The notes: generated by a model not told the origin, from the sequence alone. Shown: positions 17,663 to 26,785, numbered from the stretch's first letter. The stretch is 64,000 bases of DNA from Ignavibacteriota bacterium (GCA_016708125.1 JADJGF010000001.1:1696001-1760000), one strand, 5' to 3'. Program-made: numbers and translations.

Positions 17663-19171
17663 TTATTGTGCAAAAATTCCTTTTAACGGAACAGATAAAA
17701 TTGGTTCTTCCTGTAAATTTTCTTTAGTTAAAATTTTATTAACGGCGTAAATTGCCGAGCTTGCAGAAGCTTCCATTAACATTGCCGGAATTGGGAGTTT
17801 TATCCAATCGCCCGTTAAATATAAGTTATTTATTGGAGTTTTTGGTGCCGGTCTATTATTATATAAATTAGTGTGAAATGCAGTAAAGTCGTTTTTAACT
17901 TGCAGACTTTCATATAAGATTTTTGCAGATTTTAATTCGGGAAAATATTCAAAAAATTCTTTTAGCAATTGTTCGCGAACTTTTTCTTTATCAAAATGAA
18001 CAGGCAAAGCATAAGAATGTAATTCATAAATACCACCGTTATTTTTATTTGCCCAATCAGCGCTTTCTTTTTCCATATTATGATAAATTGTAACCGAATC
18101 TAAAATTTCCAAAGCATCTGTAAAAATAAAGAATGGTAAATTTTCACCAATTCGCTTATTCATCCAAATTCTTAAAACTGCATATCTTTGAGATTTTTTT
18201 TGATTCATGATTTGTTGATAAAAATTTGGTTCTTCATTTTTAATAAATTTTGAATTACCAAAAATATTTTGTGTCCCTCGAATATCTGTCGCCATTACAA
18301 CGTAATCAAAACTTTCATTATTAATAGAAAAATTTTCCAAATATTTATGAATGGAATTTACTTCAGTATTTAGAACAATTTCTCCGTGATTTTTTTTTAT
18401 AAATCTTTCTGCCGGAAATAGCAAAGTATTTTGAAAATCATCATTCAAAACATCATAAATCAATCCGTGATTATTGCTTAAAAAATAGAAATGAAAACTC
18501 TTAATAAGCTCAGCCATCGATATATATTGAGGTTCGGCAAAAAATGCTCGCGAAAATGTTGTGAACATTAATCTCATTTCGTTTGGCAATTTAATTTTAT
18601 CTGCATATTCATGAAAAGAAATGTGATCGAACTTTTTGAATGTTTTATCTTTATCGTAAGTTAAAAGTGAAATTAGCTCTGCAAATTTTGGATTTTTAAA
18701 AATATCTTTGAATGAATAGATTCCGGATTTTCTCATTGAGAGAATATTTAGAATGGGAGTTGTTTCAATATTCTTAAAACTAAATTCACCATATTTTTTT
18801 GTTTTAATTAAATAATCGTCAATAGGAATAAGGTGTTTGAAGGAATCTATTTTTTTTAGAATTTCTCTCAAATTATAATATTGTCTAAAAAATGCGTGAA
18901 AACCGTGCTCAACATTTGTTTCAAAATTATCATCAAACTTAACTTTCCAACTTCCTATTTTACCGCCGAGAAAATTATCTTTTTCAAATAATTTTACTTT
19001 AAAACCTCTTTCATTCAATAAAATAGCTGATGTTAAACCCGCAATTCCGCTTCCAATAATTGCGACTTTAATTTCTCTTGAAATATTTTTCTCAAGTTTG
19101 GTATCAACTTTATTAATTTGGATTTTGTAATTATTTAATTTCCATTCAATAATTTTATCAAATAAACTCAT
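17663..19171 (-). CDS. crtU: CrtU-type carotene desaturase/methyltransferase (FAD)
   Basis: A 502-residue flavoprotein of the amine-oxidase/phytoene-desaturase superfamily. The FAD Rossmann motif IIGSGIAGL is near residues 38-46. HGFHAFFRQYYNLR near 89-102 is, to my knowledge, a hallmark of CrtU, which aromatises the beta-ionone rings of carotenes and shifts a methyl group (isorenieratene or chlorobactene synthesis). The C-terminal LTGDWIKLPIPAMLMEAS is the FAD-binding end and is followed by a SVPLKG tail. It overlaps the Rieske gene by 4 bases and is last in the carotenoid operon. The call is by motif and context; a general FAD carotenoid oxidase is the alternative. Confidence 0.78.
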   Translation of the reverse strand: MSLFDKIIEWKLNNYKIQINKVDTKLEKNISREIKVAIIGSGIAGLTSAILLNERGFKVKLFEKDNFLGGKIGSWKVKFDDNFETNVEHGFHAFFRQYYNLREILKKIDSFKHLIPIDDYLIKTKKYGEFSFKNIETTPILNILSMRKSGIYSFKDIFKNPKFAELISLLTYDKDKTFKKFDHISFHEYADKIKLPNEMRLMFTTFSRAFFAEPQYISMAELIKSFHFYFLSNNHGLIYDVLNDDFQNTLLFPAERFIKKNHGEIVLNTEVNSIHKYLENFSINNESFDYVVMATDIRGTQNIFGNSKFIKNEEPNFYQQIMNQKKSQRYAVLRIWMNKRIGENLPFFIFTDALEILDSVTIYHNMEKESADWANKNNGGIYELHSYALPVHFDKEKVREQLLKEFFEYFPELKSAKILYESLQVKNDFTAFHTNLYNNRPAPKTPINNLYLTGDWIKLPIPAMLMEASASSAIYAVNKILTKENLQEEPILSVPLKGIFAQ

Positions 19172-20157
19172 TCAACATCTTCCTTTATACGTTTGCGCCA
19201 ATATTTACGGAATGCAAGTGAAACTTCATCTCCTTTTACACTTACTTCGTGTAAATCATTTTTTGTTTTGTCTAAAATTCCTTTCTGCGATTTTAACAAA
19301 GCAATATCTTCGTTAACAATTTTATTTGATTTTTTTGCCATAAAATATTTACCAAATGCCGGAAAAAATCCGAATATATTTTTCCATAATGTAATTTGCA
19401 TCATGCTGATTTTGTTATCATCGACTTGCATAAAATGTTCAAGAATTAAAAGAGTTCTATTCTTAAATCTTGCTTCTAACCGAGAAATATTTGGATAATA
19501 AAATCTATAATAAACTTCTAATTCCGCTTCTTTCCCGAAATACATTTTTTCAGAAACGTTTGCAGTATTTGATCTGTAATAATTTCCCTCAATTCCATCA
19601 TCAAGAAAATTTATTTTAAACTCTGCCGGAAATTCATTTATTTGTCCAAGTAAATGCTTAATGGAATCTTTGTGTGTATATTTGATATGGTAAGGATCAA
19701 TCAAGCTTTCCGCTGCAGATTCCAAATCAGCTTCAAACACATGTTCTTTATATGTAAAATCCCAATCATTCATTTCTAAAATATTTGGAGGATTTATTAT
19801 TTTTGATTTTTCTTCATCACCAACAAAAACCCAAACCCAATTATTGAATTCTTTGATAGGATATTTTTTAATTACTGCTTTTGGCGGAATTTTAGTTCCG
19901 GGCAATTGAGAAGGAATTAAAACGCAAGATCCGTTGCAATCATATTCCCAGCCATGATAACCGCATACAACATTATTTTCATTCAAATATCCAAGAGATA
20001 ATTTTACATTTCTGTGGCAACATCTATCTTCAAGCGCAGTAGCTTCTCCATTTTTAGCGCGATAAATAATTATATCTTCACCAAGTATTTTCTTGGAAAT
20101 TATTTTTTGTGTCAAATCTTTAGAAGGACAAATTAAATACCATTTATTTCTAAGCAT
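19168..20157 (-). CDS. Rieske non-heme iron oxygenase, carotenoid operon
   Basis: A 329-residue protein with an N-terminal Rieske [2Fe-2S] domain: C46-x-H48 (CCHRN) and C65-x2-H68 (CGYHGW). The catalytic domain has the iron facial-triad pattern ESLIDPYHIKYTH with D154, H157 and H162, so it should be an active oxygenase rather than a bare ferredoxin. It shares a 4-base overlap with the crtU-like gene, which implies linked action, perhaps ring oxidation or desaturation of the carotenoid. No reductase or ferredoxin gene is adjacent. A 140-base gap carrying a repeat fragment separates it from the cyclase gene upstream. Confidence 0.8.
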   Translation of the reverse strand: MLRNKWYLICPSKDLTQKIISKKILGEDIIIYRAKNGEATALEDRCCHRNVKLSLGYLNENNVVCGYHGWEYDCNGSCVLIPSQLPGTKIPPKAVIKKYPIKEFNNWVWVFVGDEEKSKIINPPNILEMNDWDFTYKEHVFEADLESAAESLIDPYHIKYTHKDSIKHLLGQINEFPAEFKINFLDDGIEGNYYRSNTANVSEKMYFGKEAELEVYYRFYYPNISRLEARFKNRTLLILEHFMQVDDNKISMMQITLWKNIFGFFPAFGKYFMAKKSNKIVNEDIALLKSQKGILDKTKNDLHEVSVKGDEVSLAFRKYWRKRIKEDVE

Positions 20158-20181
20158 TTTTCTCTCAAATTATTTGTAGCA

Positions 20182-20236
20182 TCAGACTTTAGTCTGAGGT
20201 TTAATAGATTCCCGATAGGAACATTCGGGAATGACA
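20182..20236. repeat. Two small hairpins; remnant of a dispersed repeat
   Basis: TCAGACT-TT-AGTCTGA (20182-20197) is a perfect hairpin. GATTCCCGA and TCGGGAATGAC (20207-20235) form a second. The second resembles the ends of the dispersed repeats at 37298-37387 and 39903-39990. It lies in the gap between the lycopene cyclase and Rieske genes. Confidence 0.55.
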
Positions 20237-20297
20237 AAAATTCTTTGCAATCACATAAGTTGTGAAATAATTTAGATAATACTTGGATGTTTAATAA

Positions 20298-21002
20298 TTA
20301 AGAAAAATTCCGGTTTATTTGCTTTTCAAAAATTGTTGTTGATAAAATTATTAACGCATACCCAAACAAAAAATCTTCAATAGGAATTGTAAAAATTCTA
20401 AATCCTAATTGATAAATTTCATTATATGTTACAATCGGTCGCCATGTCAAATATCCATTAAATATAAAAGTGAATACCGAAACAATAGAAATATAAATCC
20501 AGAATAATTTTCTTCTAAACAATTTTGCTCCATATGTTTTATCAATAATGATTGAAGCAATTAAAATGGTTAGTGAAATTGCAGTATATTCTTTATCAAA
20601 TACTACGGCGATCAATATTAGAAAAAGAAAGAAAACAGAAATTATTGATATGAAAAAATTTTCATCAAAAGTTTTAACATTTTTAAAATCATTCAAATAA
20701 TTTTTGTCATAGAATCTTTTTAACATTTCCCAAGTAAATAAACATGCAAAAGGAACAGTTAAAAAAAACATAATTTCTTCAATTGGCAGCTCAAAAATTT
20801 TAAAACCAATAATATAGTTTTCTGAAAAATACCAATGACGATTTGTGACAAAAATATCCCAAATAATAAACGGAACTGCAGAAATTACAATTGAAATTAT
20901 CGCCGATTTCCAATAATTCAAAAAGTAAAATTTCTTTAATGATCCGAAGAATATTGGTCCTGATAAAACAATTAAATTAAATATTAAATATTCGTATTTC
21001 AC
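20298..21002 (-). CDS. Lycopene beta-cyclase, fused CrtYcd type
   Basis: A 234-residue integral membrane protein with about six or seven helices in two homologous halves. Each half carries the proline-acid motif of the CrtYc/CrtYd family: LPIEEIMFFLTVPFACL near residue 91 and IPIEDFLFGYALII near the end. This family (the actinobacterial CrtYc+CrtYd and the fungal/bacteroidete fusion) cyclises lycopene ends to beta-ionone rings. That would supply the CrtU-type enzyme with its substrate. It follows crtB by 3 bases in the same operon. Confidence 0.85.
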   Translation of the reverse strand: MKYEYLIFNLIVLSGPIFFGSLKKFYFLNYWKSAIISIVISAVPFIIWDIFVTNRHWYFSENYIIGFKIFELPIEEIMFFLTVPFACLFTWEMLKRFYDKNYLNDFKNVKTFDENFFISIISVFFLFLILIAVVFDKEYTAISLTILIASIIIDKTYGAKLFRRKLFWIYISIVSVFTFIFNGYLTWRPIVTYNEIYQLGFRIFTIPIEDFLFGYALIILSTTIFEKQINRNFS

Positions 21003-21005
21003 AAT

Positions 21006-21851
21006 TTATGTTAGATTTATAACTTTTATTTCCCAAAAGGATTTTAGAAATAAATAAATTTTATAAAAATTTGAAATTCTTACGCGCTTGCTCATTAACT
21101 GTTTTACATCTAGTCTTTTAATTTTCTTGAACAACATAAAATAGTAAAGATAAGCTGAATAAACGCCAAGCTTTACTCCAATTGGCAATTTCAAAATTCC
21201 TTTTAAAGCTTCATGGAATTCTTCTTCAATTTCAAATTCCAGACTTTTTTTATTTGTATTGTTAATTAACATTTCATGATGAACATCCGGCAAGTAAATT
21301 CTTTTACGGTCTGTCAAATCACTGTTTATGTCGCGCAAAAAATTTACTTTTTGAAATGCCGAGCCCAACATTTTTGCCGAGTGAACAAGTTCATTATATT
21401 TTATGCTTTCTCCGTTGCAGAAAACTTTTAAACACATTAATCCAACAACTTCTGCAGAACCGTAAATGTATAAATCGTAACTTTTTCGTTCGTAAGAAGT
21501 CTCATCCAAATCCATTTCCATACTAAGAAGAAATGCATCAATTAAATCGTTTCCTATATTATATTTTCTTGCAACTTTTTGAAATGAATGAATAATCGGA
21601 TTTGTTGAAACCCCCGATATTATTGCATCGTACGTGTCTTCTTTAAGTTTATATAAAAGTTGTTTTTTATCTGCATGATGAAAAGTATCAACAATTTCAT
21701 CGGCAACACGTACCCATCCGTAAATTGAATAAATCGATTCGCGGTATTTTGGATCGAATGCTTTAATTCCCCAACTGAAAGAAGTGCTGTAAGCTTCCGT
21801 TAACTTCTTACTAATTTTTGCACAGGTAATTTCATAATGATTGAATGTCAT
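21006..21851 (-). CDS. crtB: Phytoene synthase
   Basis: Condenses two geranylgeranyl diphosphates to phytoene. The 281-residue protein has the two aspartate-rich regions of squalene/phytoene synthases: RVADEIVDTFHH near residue 48 and FLRDINSDLTDRKRIYLP near 172. GSAFQKVNFLRD is also typical. It overlaps crtI by 20 bases and precedes the cyclase by 3 bases, so the genes are tightly coupled. Confidence 0.93.
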   Translation of the reverse strand: MTFNHYEITCAKISKKLTEAYSTSFSWGIKAFDPKYRESIYSIYGWVRVADEIVDTFHHADKKQLLYKLKEDTYDAIISGVSTNPIIHSFQKVARKYNIGNDLIDAFLLSMEMDLDETSYERKSYDLYIYGSAEVVGLMCLKVFCNGESIKYNELVHSAKMLGSAFQKVNFLRDINSDLTDRKRIYLPDVHHEMLINNTNKKSLEFEIEEEFHEALKGILKLPIGVKLGVYSAYLYYFMLFKKIKRLDVKQLMSKRVRISNFYKIYLFLKSFWEIKVINLT

Positions 21852-23313
21852 TGTTTATCCTTTCAGTTACTAATTTTGAACTAATCACTACCATTGGCAA
21901 ACCAGTGCCGGGAGTAGTTGATGCGCCAACGTAGTATAAATTTGAAAAGTGTTCGTCTTTATTTTTTGGTCTAAATGCGCCAACTTGATTTAGATCATGA
22001 GCTAAACCTAATCCGCTTCCTCTGTAAAGATTAAACATTTGTTCCCAATCTTTTGGTGTTTTTATTGTTTTCGAAATTATATTTTCTTTTAGATTAAAAT
22101 TTGTGCGAGAAGAAATATCTTCAATTATATTATCAGCTAAATCTTCCGCATCATCCCAATTATCTTTAAAGCGCAAATCGGGAACGGGACAAAGTATAAA
22201 TAAATTTTCGCAACCATCTGGGGCGCAAGTTTCATCGGATTTTGAAGCTGCATTTACATAATAATAAGGTTTCTTCGGATTTATAGAAGACGTAAAAATT
22301 GTATCTGCATAATCTTTAAAATTACTTCCTAAAAAATAATTGTGATGAATCAATCCCGGAATTTTCCCTTTCACACCCAAATAAATTGTGAACGGTGAAA
22401 GTGTCCAATGCATTTTATCTAATTTGGTTTCTTTAAAACTTTTTCTGTTTAAAATTTTTCCTCTGAAAGACGCAGCATCAGAATTACTTGCAAAAATATC
22501 CGCATTCCATCTTTTACCAGTTTGATCAATAACTTCGGTAAGTTTTCCGTTGTTGTTTCCAATTCCCACAATTTCAGTTTTGTAAATAAACTCAACTCCT
22601 CGCTTGGTTAAAATATCCACAATGGATTTTACAACTGAATACATTCCCCCATGAATGCTCCAGTAACCATTGTGGCGCATTTCCGTATAACTTAACAAAG
22701 AATAAATTGATGGCGTTTGGAAAGGCGTTGAACCCAAGAAAAAAGCAACAAGAGAAAAAATTATTTTAATTTCTTCCGATGAAAAATTTTTGTCAAGTTC
22801 ATCCCACATTGTTCTAAACAAGTATGGTATATGCTTAAAAGGAACTTTTGACATTTTATAAAAATAGTCTAACATTCCTTTGTAGTTTGATTGAACAACT
22901 TGTAATTCAGTATCGTGAAAAAACTCTCCGGCTCGATTTAAATATTTATTTAATTTTTCTGCAAGATTTGGTTCAACATTTTTAAATTCTTCTTCTAACT
23001 TTTTCAAATCCTTAAAAATTTTGTAAGAATTATTTTTATTCTCAAAATAAACTTGATAAATTGGATCAAGTTCTTTCATAACTAATGGATTTGCAACTTC
23101 TGCATCTTTGAATAAATTATCAAATTCATATGTCATGCTCATAAAAGAGGGACCAAGATCAAAAGTAAATCCATCTTTTTCTAAAATATTTAGTCTTCCG
23201 CCGGGAGTAGAATATCTTTCAATAATTGTAATTTTATTATTCGGATTTTTGGAAAGACGCAATGCAGTTGAAAGTCCTCCCAAGCCAGCACCAATTATTA
23301 TAATTTTTTTCAT
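21832..23313 (-). CDS. crtI: Phytoene desaturase
   Basis: A 493-residue FAD-dependent desaturase that converts phytoene to lycopene in successive steps. The N-terminus IIIIGAGLGGLSTALRLS is the dinucleotide-binding fold, followed by the GGRLNILEKDGFTFDLGPSF region of bacterial CrtI. The C-terminus YYVGASTTPGTGLPMV is the conserved carotenoid-desaturase signature. It overlaps crtB by 20 bases and starts 8 bases after the end of a frameshifted SRPBCC gene. Confidence 0.93.
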   Translation of the reverse strand: MKKIIIIGAGLGGLSTALRLSKNPNNKITIIERYSTPGGRLNILEKDGFTFDLGPSFMSMTYEFDNLFKDAEVANPLVMKELDPIYQVYFENKNNSYKIFKDLKKLEEEFKNVEPNLAEKLNKYLNRAGEFFHDTELQVVQSNYKGMLDYFYKMSKVPFKHIPYLFRTMWDELDKNFSSEEIKIIFSLVAFFLGSTPFQTPSIYSLLSYTEMRHNGYWSIHGGMYSVVKSIVDILTKRGVEFIYKTEIVGIGNNNGKLTEVIDQTGKRWNADIFASNSDAASFRGKILNRKSFKETKLDKMHWTLSPFTIYLGVKGKIPGLIHHNYFLGSNFKDYADTIFTSSINPKKPYYYVNAASKSDETCAPDGCENLFILCPVPDLRFKDNWDDAEDLADNIIEDISSRTNFNLKENIISKTIKTPKDWEQMFNLYRGSGLGLAHDLNQVGAFRPKNKDEHFSNLYYVGASTTPGTGLPMVVISSKLVTERINNDIQSL

Positions 23314-23321
23314 ATCAATTT

Positions 23322-23760
23322 TTAACTGTTAAATTTTGAATCTAAGTAGTTTCTTCTAAATAAAAATATTTTCTCAATATTTTTTCTTACGTAAAATTTA
23401 TTTATTACATTTTTTAATGGTGAAAAATATAAATCGTATTCAATTGTATCTATCATCTTTGTTTTTCCATCAACTTCTTCAAACAGATGTGTGTGAATCC
23501 ATTTTTTATATGGACCAAATGTTTGCTCATCAACAAAAACTTTATTTGGTTATCAAAGTTTTCCAAGGAAATTTTAAAAAACCTAATTTAATTGTATATC
23601 TAAATTCAGCACCAACTTTCATAATCAATGGTTTCTTAGTTACAATTTTGAATTTCAAATATTCCAGAGTAATTGTTTCTAAATTTTCCGGATTTTCAAA
23701 AAACGGAAAAATTTCCCCAGTTGTTTTATTGAATATTTGAGTTTGACTAAATTTGAACAT
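23322..23760 (-). pseudogene. SRPBCC (START-like) gene of the crt operon, broken by a frameshift
   Basis: The first gene of the crt transcript. From the ATG at 23760 the frame runs 72 residues (MFKFSQTQIFNKTTGE ... FPWKTLITK) and stops at 23542-23544. The rest of the domain is in another frame, from about 23546: NKVFVDEQTFGPYKKWIHTH, then LFEEVDGKTKMIDTIEY, ending YLDSKFNS at a TAA (23322-23324). Joined, they give about 145 residues, the normal length of SRPBCC proteins, which often accompany crt genes. A short deletion (2 or 5 bases) near 23545 would explain it; the site is not a long homopolymer. It could be a true pseudogene or an assembly error. Confidence 0.8.
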
Positions 23761-23780
23761 TTTAACTATTTGTTTGTCAA

Positions 23781-23809
23781 AAAATAGACAAATGTCTAAT
23801 ATTTGTCAA
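23781..23809 (-). promoter_or_regulatory. crt operon promoter with embedded CarH-like box
   Basis: On the minus strand TTGACA (-35, 23809-23804) is followed by a 17-base spacer and TATTTT (-10, 23786-23781). The 17-mer TTGACAAATATTAGACA (23809-23793) starts at the -35 and contains two TnGACA half-sites 11 bp apart. The same 17-mer occurs upstream of the TonB-receptor gene. Repressor binding here would block the polymerase. Confidence 0.7.
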
Positions 23810-23847
23810 GATAAATTTGAATTATTTTATTTATTTGATCAAATAAG

Positions 23848-23876
23848 TTGACAATTATTAGACAGTTTTGTATTTT
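23848..23876 (+). promoter_or_regulatory. Promoter of the CarH-like regulator with a CarH-like box
   Basis: TTGACA (23848-23853), a 17-base spacer and TATTTT (23871-23876). The box TTGACAATTATTAGACA (23848-23864) differs at one base from the crt box and again has half-sites 11 bp apart, suggesting autoregulation. The -10 ends only 5 bases before the ATG, so the mRNA would be leaderless or nearly so if this is the start site. Confidence 0.6.
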
Positions 23877-23881
23877 TAAGC

Positions 23882-24805
23882 ATGGAAAATATAATAAAAT
23901 ACCCAATTAAAGCAGTTGCGGATTTAACTGGATTAACAGAACACGTAATCAGAATTTGGGAAAAAAGATATAAATTAGTAATTCCCAACAGAACTGATAC
24001 AAATCGTCGACTTTATTCTAAAGAGGATGTTGAAAAATTATCGTTACTTGCTAAAGCTTCAAAAAGTGGTTATTCAATTGGAGCAATTTCCAATTATTCT
24101 ATTGATCAATTAAAAGAATTATTTGGTGAGAAAATTACAGAGAAGAAAGTTGAAGAATTAAATACAAACGAAAAAACAATTCAGCAGACCATAAACAATT
24201 GTATAACGTTTATAAAATCTTTAGATAAAAAATCTTTTGAGCAAGAACTTTATTCTGCGCAAATTAATTTCACTCAACCAATTTTAATAGAAAAAATTAT
24301 TACTCCTTTAATTGAACAAATTGGCGATATGTGGAAATCCGGCGAAATAAGAATTATGCACGAACATATTTCTACAACAATAATTCGTAAATTTTTAACT
24401 CAGATTATTGATTCAAACTTAGTTGATACAAATGCTCCGAAAATTATAATTGCAACTCCAAAAGGTCAGCATCATGAACTTGGCGCATTGATTGTAGGAG
24501 TTGTTGCTTCGGCAGATGGCTGGGATGTAACTTATATTGGTCCGGATTTGCCCGGTGAAGAAATTGCCGCAGCAATTGAAAGTATTCATCCTAAAATTGT
24601 TGCGTTAAGTATTGTTTATCCTTCCGATGATATTATGCTTGATAAAGAAATGGTAAAAATCAGCAAGCTGCTAAATAACGGATCACAAGTAATTGCGGGC
24701 GGGAGAAGCGTAAATTCATATGAAAATATTTTAAAAAAGATGAATGCAAAAATTATTGTTGATCTTAATGAATTTAGAAATGAGTTAGAAAATATTAGAA
24801 AATAA
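23882..24805 (+). CDS. MerR-type B12-dependent photoreceptor regulator (CarH/LitR family)
   Basis: A 307-residue regulator. Residues of about 7-75 are a MerR winged helix (VADLTGLTEHVIRIWEKRY). Residues 95-180 are the helical B12-cap domain with W151, nine residues, then E161-H162, the W-x9-EH motif reported for adenosylcobalamin photoreceptors. The Rossmann B12-binding domain has GQHHELGAL (H198 as probable cobalt ligand) and GPDLPGEE. In known CarH proteins AdoCbl drives tetramerisation and repression of carotenoid genes in the dark, and light releases it. Its divergent position from the crt operon fits this. It is 1 base from the glutathione-peroxidase gene. Confidence 0.88.
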   Translation: MENIIKYPIKAVADLTGLTEHVIRIWEKRYKLVIPNRTDTNRRLYSKEDVEKLSLLAKASKSGYSIGAISNYSIDQLKELFGEKITEKKVEELNTNEKTIQQTINNCITFIKSLDKKSFEQELYSAQINFTQPILIEKIITPLIEQIGDMWKSGEIRIMHEHISTTIIRKFLTQIIDSNLVDTNAPKIIIATPKGQHHELGALIVGVVASADGWDVTYIGPDLPGEEIAAAIESIHPKIVALSIVYPSDDIMLDKEMVKISKLLNNGSQVIAGGRSVNSYENILKKMNAKIIVDLNEFRNELENIRK

Positions 24806-24806
24806 A

Positions 24807-25361
24807 ATGTATAAAATTACAATTATGATGACACTACTTTTATCACTTTTTAAGTTTAACGGAAAAGGTGAAAATTCTCCAAATATTTCCCAAATTTCTG
24901 TTAAAGATATTAATGGAAAAATAATTAAACTTTCTGAATACACGGGCAAAGTTTTATTGATTGTAAACGTTGCAAGTAAATGCGGATTTACAAATCAATA
25001 TGAAGGATTGCAAAAAATTTACAAAAAATATAAAGATCAAGGATTTGAAATTTTAGGATTTCCATGTAATGATTTCGGCGGACAAGAACCCGGAACAAAT
25101 AAAGAAATTCAAGAATTTTGTTCACTGAATTTTAATTTAACTTTTCCAATGTTTGATAAAGTAAAAGTTTTGGGAAATGATAAATCACCATTGTTTGAAG
25201 TTCTAACAAATAATTCCAAAACCGGAAAATCTGATATAAAATGGAATTTTGAAAAATTTGTAATTGATAAAAATGGAAACGTTGTTGATAGATTTAGAAG
25301 TATTACAACTCCGGAAAGTGAAAAAATTACTTTGCTTATTGAACAAGAATTAGTAAAATAA
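24807..25361 (+). CDS. Glutathione-peroxidase-family thiol peroxidase
   Basis: A 184-residue peroxidase with the catalytic tetrad positions visible: cysteine in SKCGFTNQY, glutamine in FGGQEPG, tryptophan and asparagine in IKWNFEKF. It is the cysteine (not selenocysteine) form; extra cysteines in GFPCNDF and EFCSLNF suggest thioredoxin-type recycling. A hydrophobic N-terminus (about 1-18) may direct export. It lies 1 base after the photoreceptor gene and is likely co-expressed with it, giving light-induced protection from lipid peroxides. Confidence 0.9.
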   Translation: MYKITIMMTLLLSLFKFNGKGENSPNISQISVKDINGKIIKLSEYTGKVLLIVNVASKCGFTNQYEGLQKIYKKYKDQGFEILGFPCNDFGGQEPGTNKEIQEFCSLNFNLTFPMFDKVKVLGNDKSPLFEVLTNNSKTGKSDIKWNFEKFVIDKNGNVVDRFRSITTPESEKITLLIEQELVK

Positions 25362-25379
25362 ATAAGAAGTTTATTTTAA

Positions 25380-26741
25380 TTAAAACAAATTTTGCTGATC
25401 TACATTCGAAAATTTTTCAATATAACTTTTCACATCAAATTTTCTTTTGCATCCGTTAAAATTCATATATCTAATTTTTCCGAAAACATTTCGTTCATTC
25501 CAAGCTCTATCGTGAACTCCACCGATTGACCAAGCCAAACCCACATAACCGTTTGGATCGCGCCCGTCTAATTCATATTTATCATTTAAGTAAATTCCAA
25601 ATGCTAAAGCTTCTTCGGGAGATTTTGCCCATTCCAAAATTTTCTTCGCCCAATACATTCTCATATAACCGTGCATTTTACCAGCCGTAAGCATTTCTCT
25701 TTGTGCAGAATTCCAAAGTTCATCATGAGTTTTTGCAAATTCAAATTCTTCCAAAGTATAAATAAATTCACGTTTATCATTTCTGTGTTCATTCAAAGTT
25801 AATTTTGCCCAATCGTGAAATCCATCAAAGTTATCATAATTTTTATTGTAGAAACAAAAATTATCAGCAAGTTCTCTTCGCACAATTAATTCTTCCAAAT
25901 ATGATGAAACAGAAATATTATTTTGATCAAAACTGTTTAGTATTAATGCAATTCTTTGTGCTGAAATTTGTCCGAAATGTAAATAGGGAGAAATGTTGGA
26001 AAGCCCGTCTTTATTGGGATCATTACGATCTTCATTATAATTCTGCAATTTTGAATCAATAAAATTTTGTAAAATATTATTGGCGGAATTTTCACCCGGA
26101 ATAAATTTTTCAACCGGTTTTACATCAAAATTAATTTTTAATGACTTATATAATTTATCCCAATCAATTTTATTTTGAATAAAATTATTTTTACTAAACT
26201 TTACTAATTTCGGAAATTCATCTAAATATTCCGGGAGCAAATATTTTATTTTTGGGCGAATTGTATAAGCGGCAAATTCTAATTTGTTTGAAGCTTTCCA
26301 AACTGGAATTATATTATGTGCATCAACTTCGTAAAAGGGAATTGATATATTTTTTGCAACTTTATCTTTCCAATTGTTAATAATTTTTAATGGATTAAAA
26401 TCCGTAATAAGCAAGCCGGCATTGTGTGTTGCAATAAATGTGGGAATTTCTTCCTCGGGTTTTCCGGTTGTTATGTAGAATGAAATATTTAATTTAGCCA
26501 AATTCTTTTCAACTTCTTTCAATCCTTCAATCATAAAATAATATTGACGGTAAGTTGCTTGCAGAAATTCCGTAACCAAATTGAAAACGATAATTAATTT
26601 TTCATTTTTCTCTTTAGCTTTTTCATAAGCATAAATTAAAGCCCAATTATCGTTTACTCGTTGTTCGCGCTGCATCCAATAAACAATTGGACCATTTCCC
26701 AATTCACAATTCTTTAAACATCTTATTCTATTTATATTCAT
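25380..26741 (-). CDS. phr: Class II deoxyribodipyrimidine photolyase
   Basis: A 453-residue CPD photolyase that uses FADH- and light to split cyclobutane pyrimidine dimers. The N-terminal PIVYWMQREQRVNDNWAL is the class II signature. The C-terminal FAD domain shows WNSAQREMLTAGKMHGYMRM and LDGRDPNGYVGLAWSIGG, both strongly conserved in class II enzymes. It is convergent with the peroxidase gene (18-base gap). Its own upstream region (26742-26785) has no clear TTGACA-N5-TAGACA box, but position within a light-response island is consistent with its job. Confidence 0.93.
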   Translation of the reverse strand: MNINRIRCLKNCELGNGPIVYWMQREQRVNDNWALIYAYEKAKEKNEKLIIVFNLVTEFLQATYRQYYFMIEGLKEVEKNLAKLNISFYITTGKPEEEIPTFIATHNAGLLITDFNPLKIINNWKDKVAKNISIPFYEVDAHNIIPVWKASNKLEFAAYTIRPKIKYLLPEYLDEFPKLVKFSKNNFIQNKIDWDKLYKSLKINFDVKPVEKFIPGENSANNILQNFIDSKLQNYNEDRNDPNKDGLSNISPYLHFGQISAQRIALILNSFDQNNISVSSYLEELIVRRELADNFCFYNKNYDNFDGFHDWAKLTLNEHRNDKREFIYTLEEFEFAKTHDELWNSAQREMLTAGKMHGYMRMYWAKKILEWAKSPEEALAFGIYLNDKYELDGRDPNGYVGLAWSIGGVHDRAWNERNVFGKIRYMNFNGCKRKFDVKSYIEKFSNVDQQNLF

Positions 26742-26785
26742 TGATAGTTAAAAAGTAAAAGACAAAAATCAAAAAATATTTTTAG

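Noticed and set aside
23417..23740. Plus-strand ORF opposite the SRPBCC gene
   Set aside because: It is the complement shadow of the frameshifted SRPBCC gene, which has clear family content on the minus strand.
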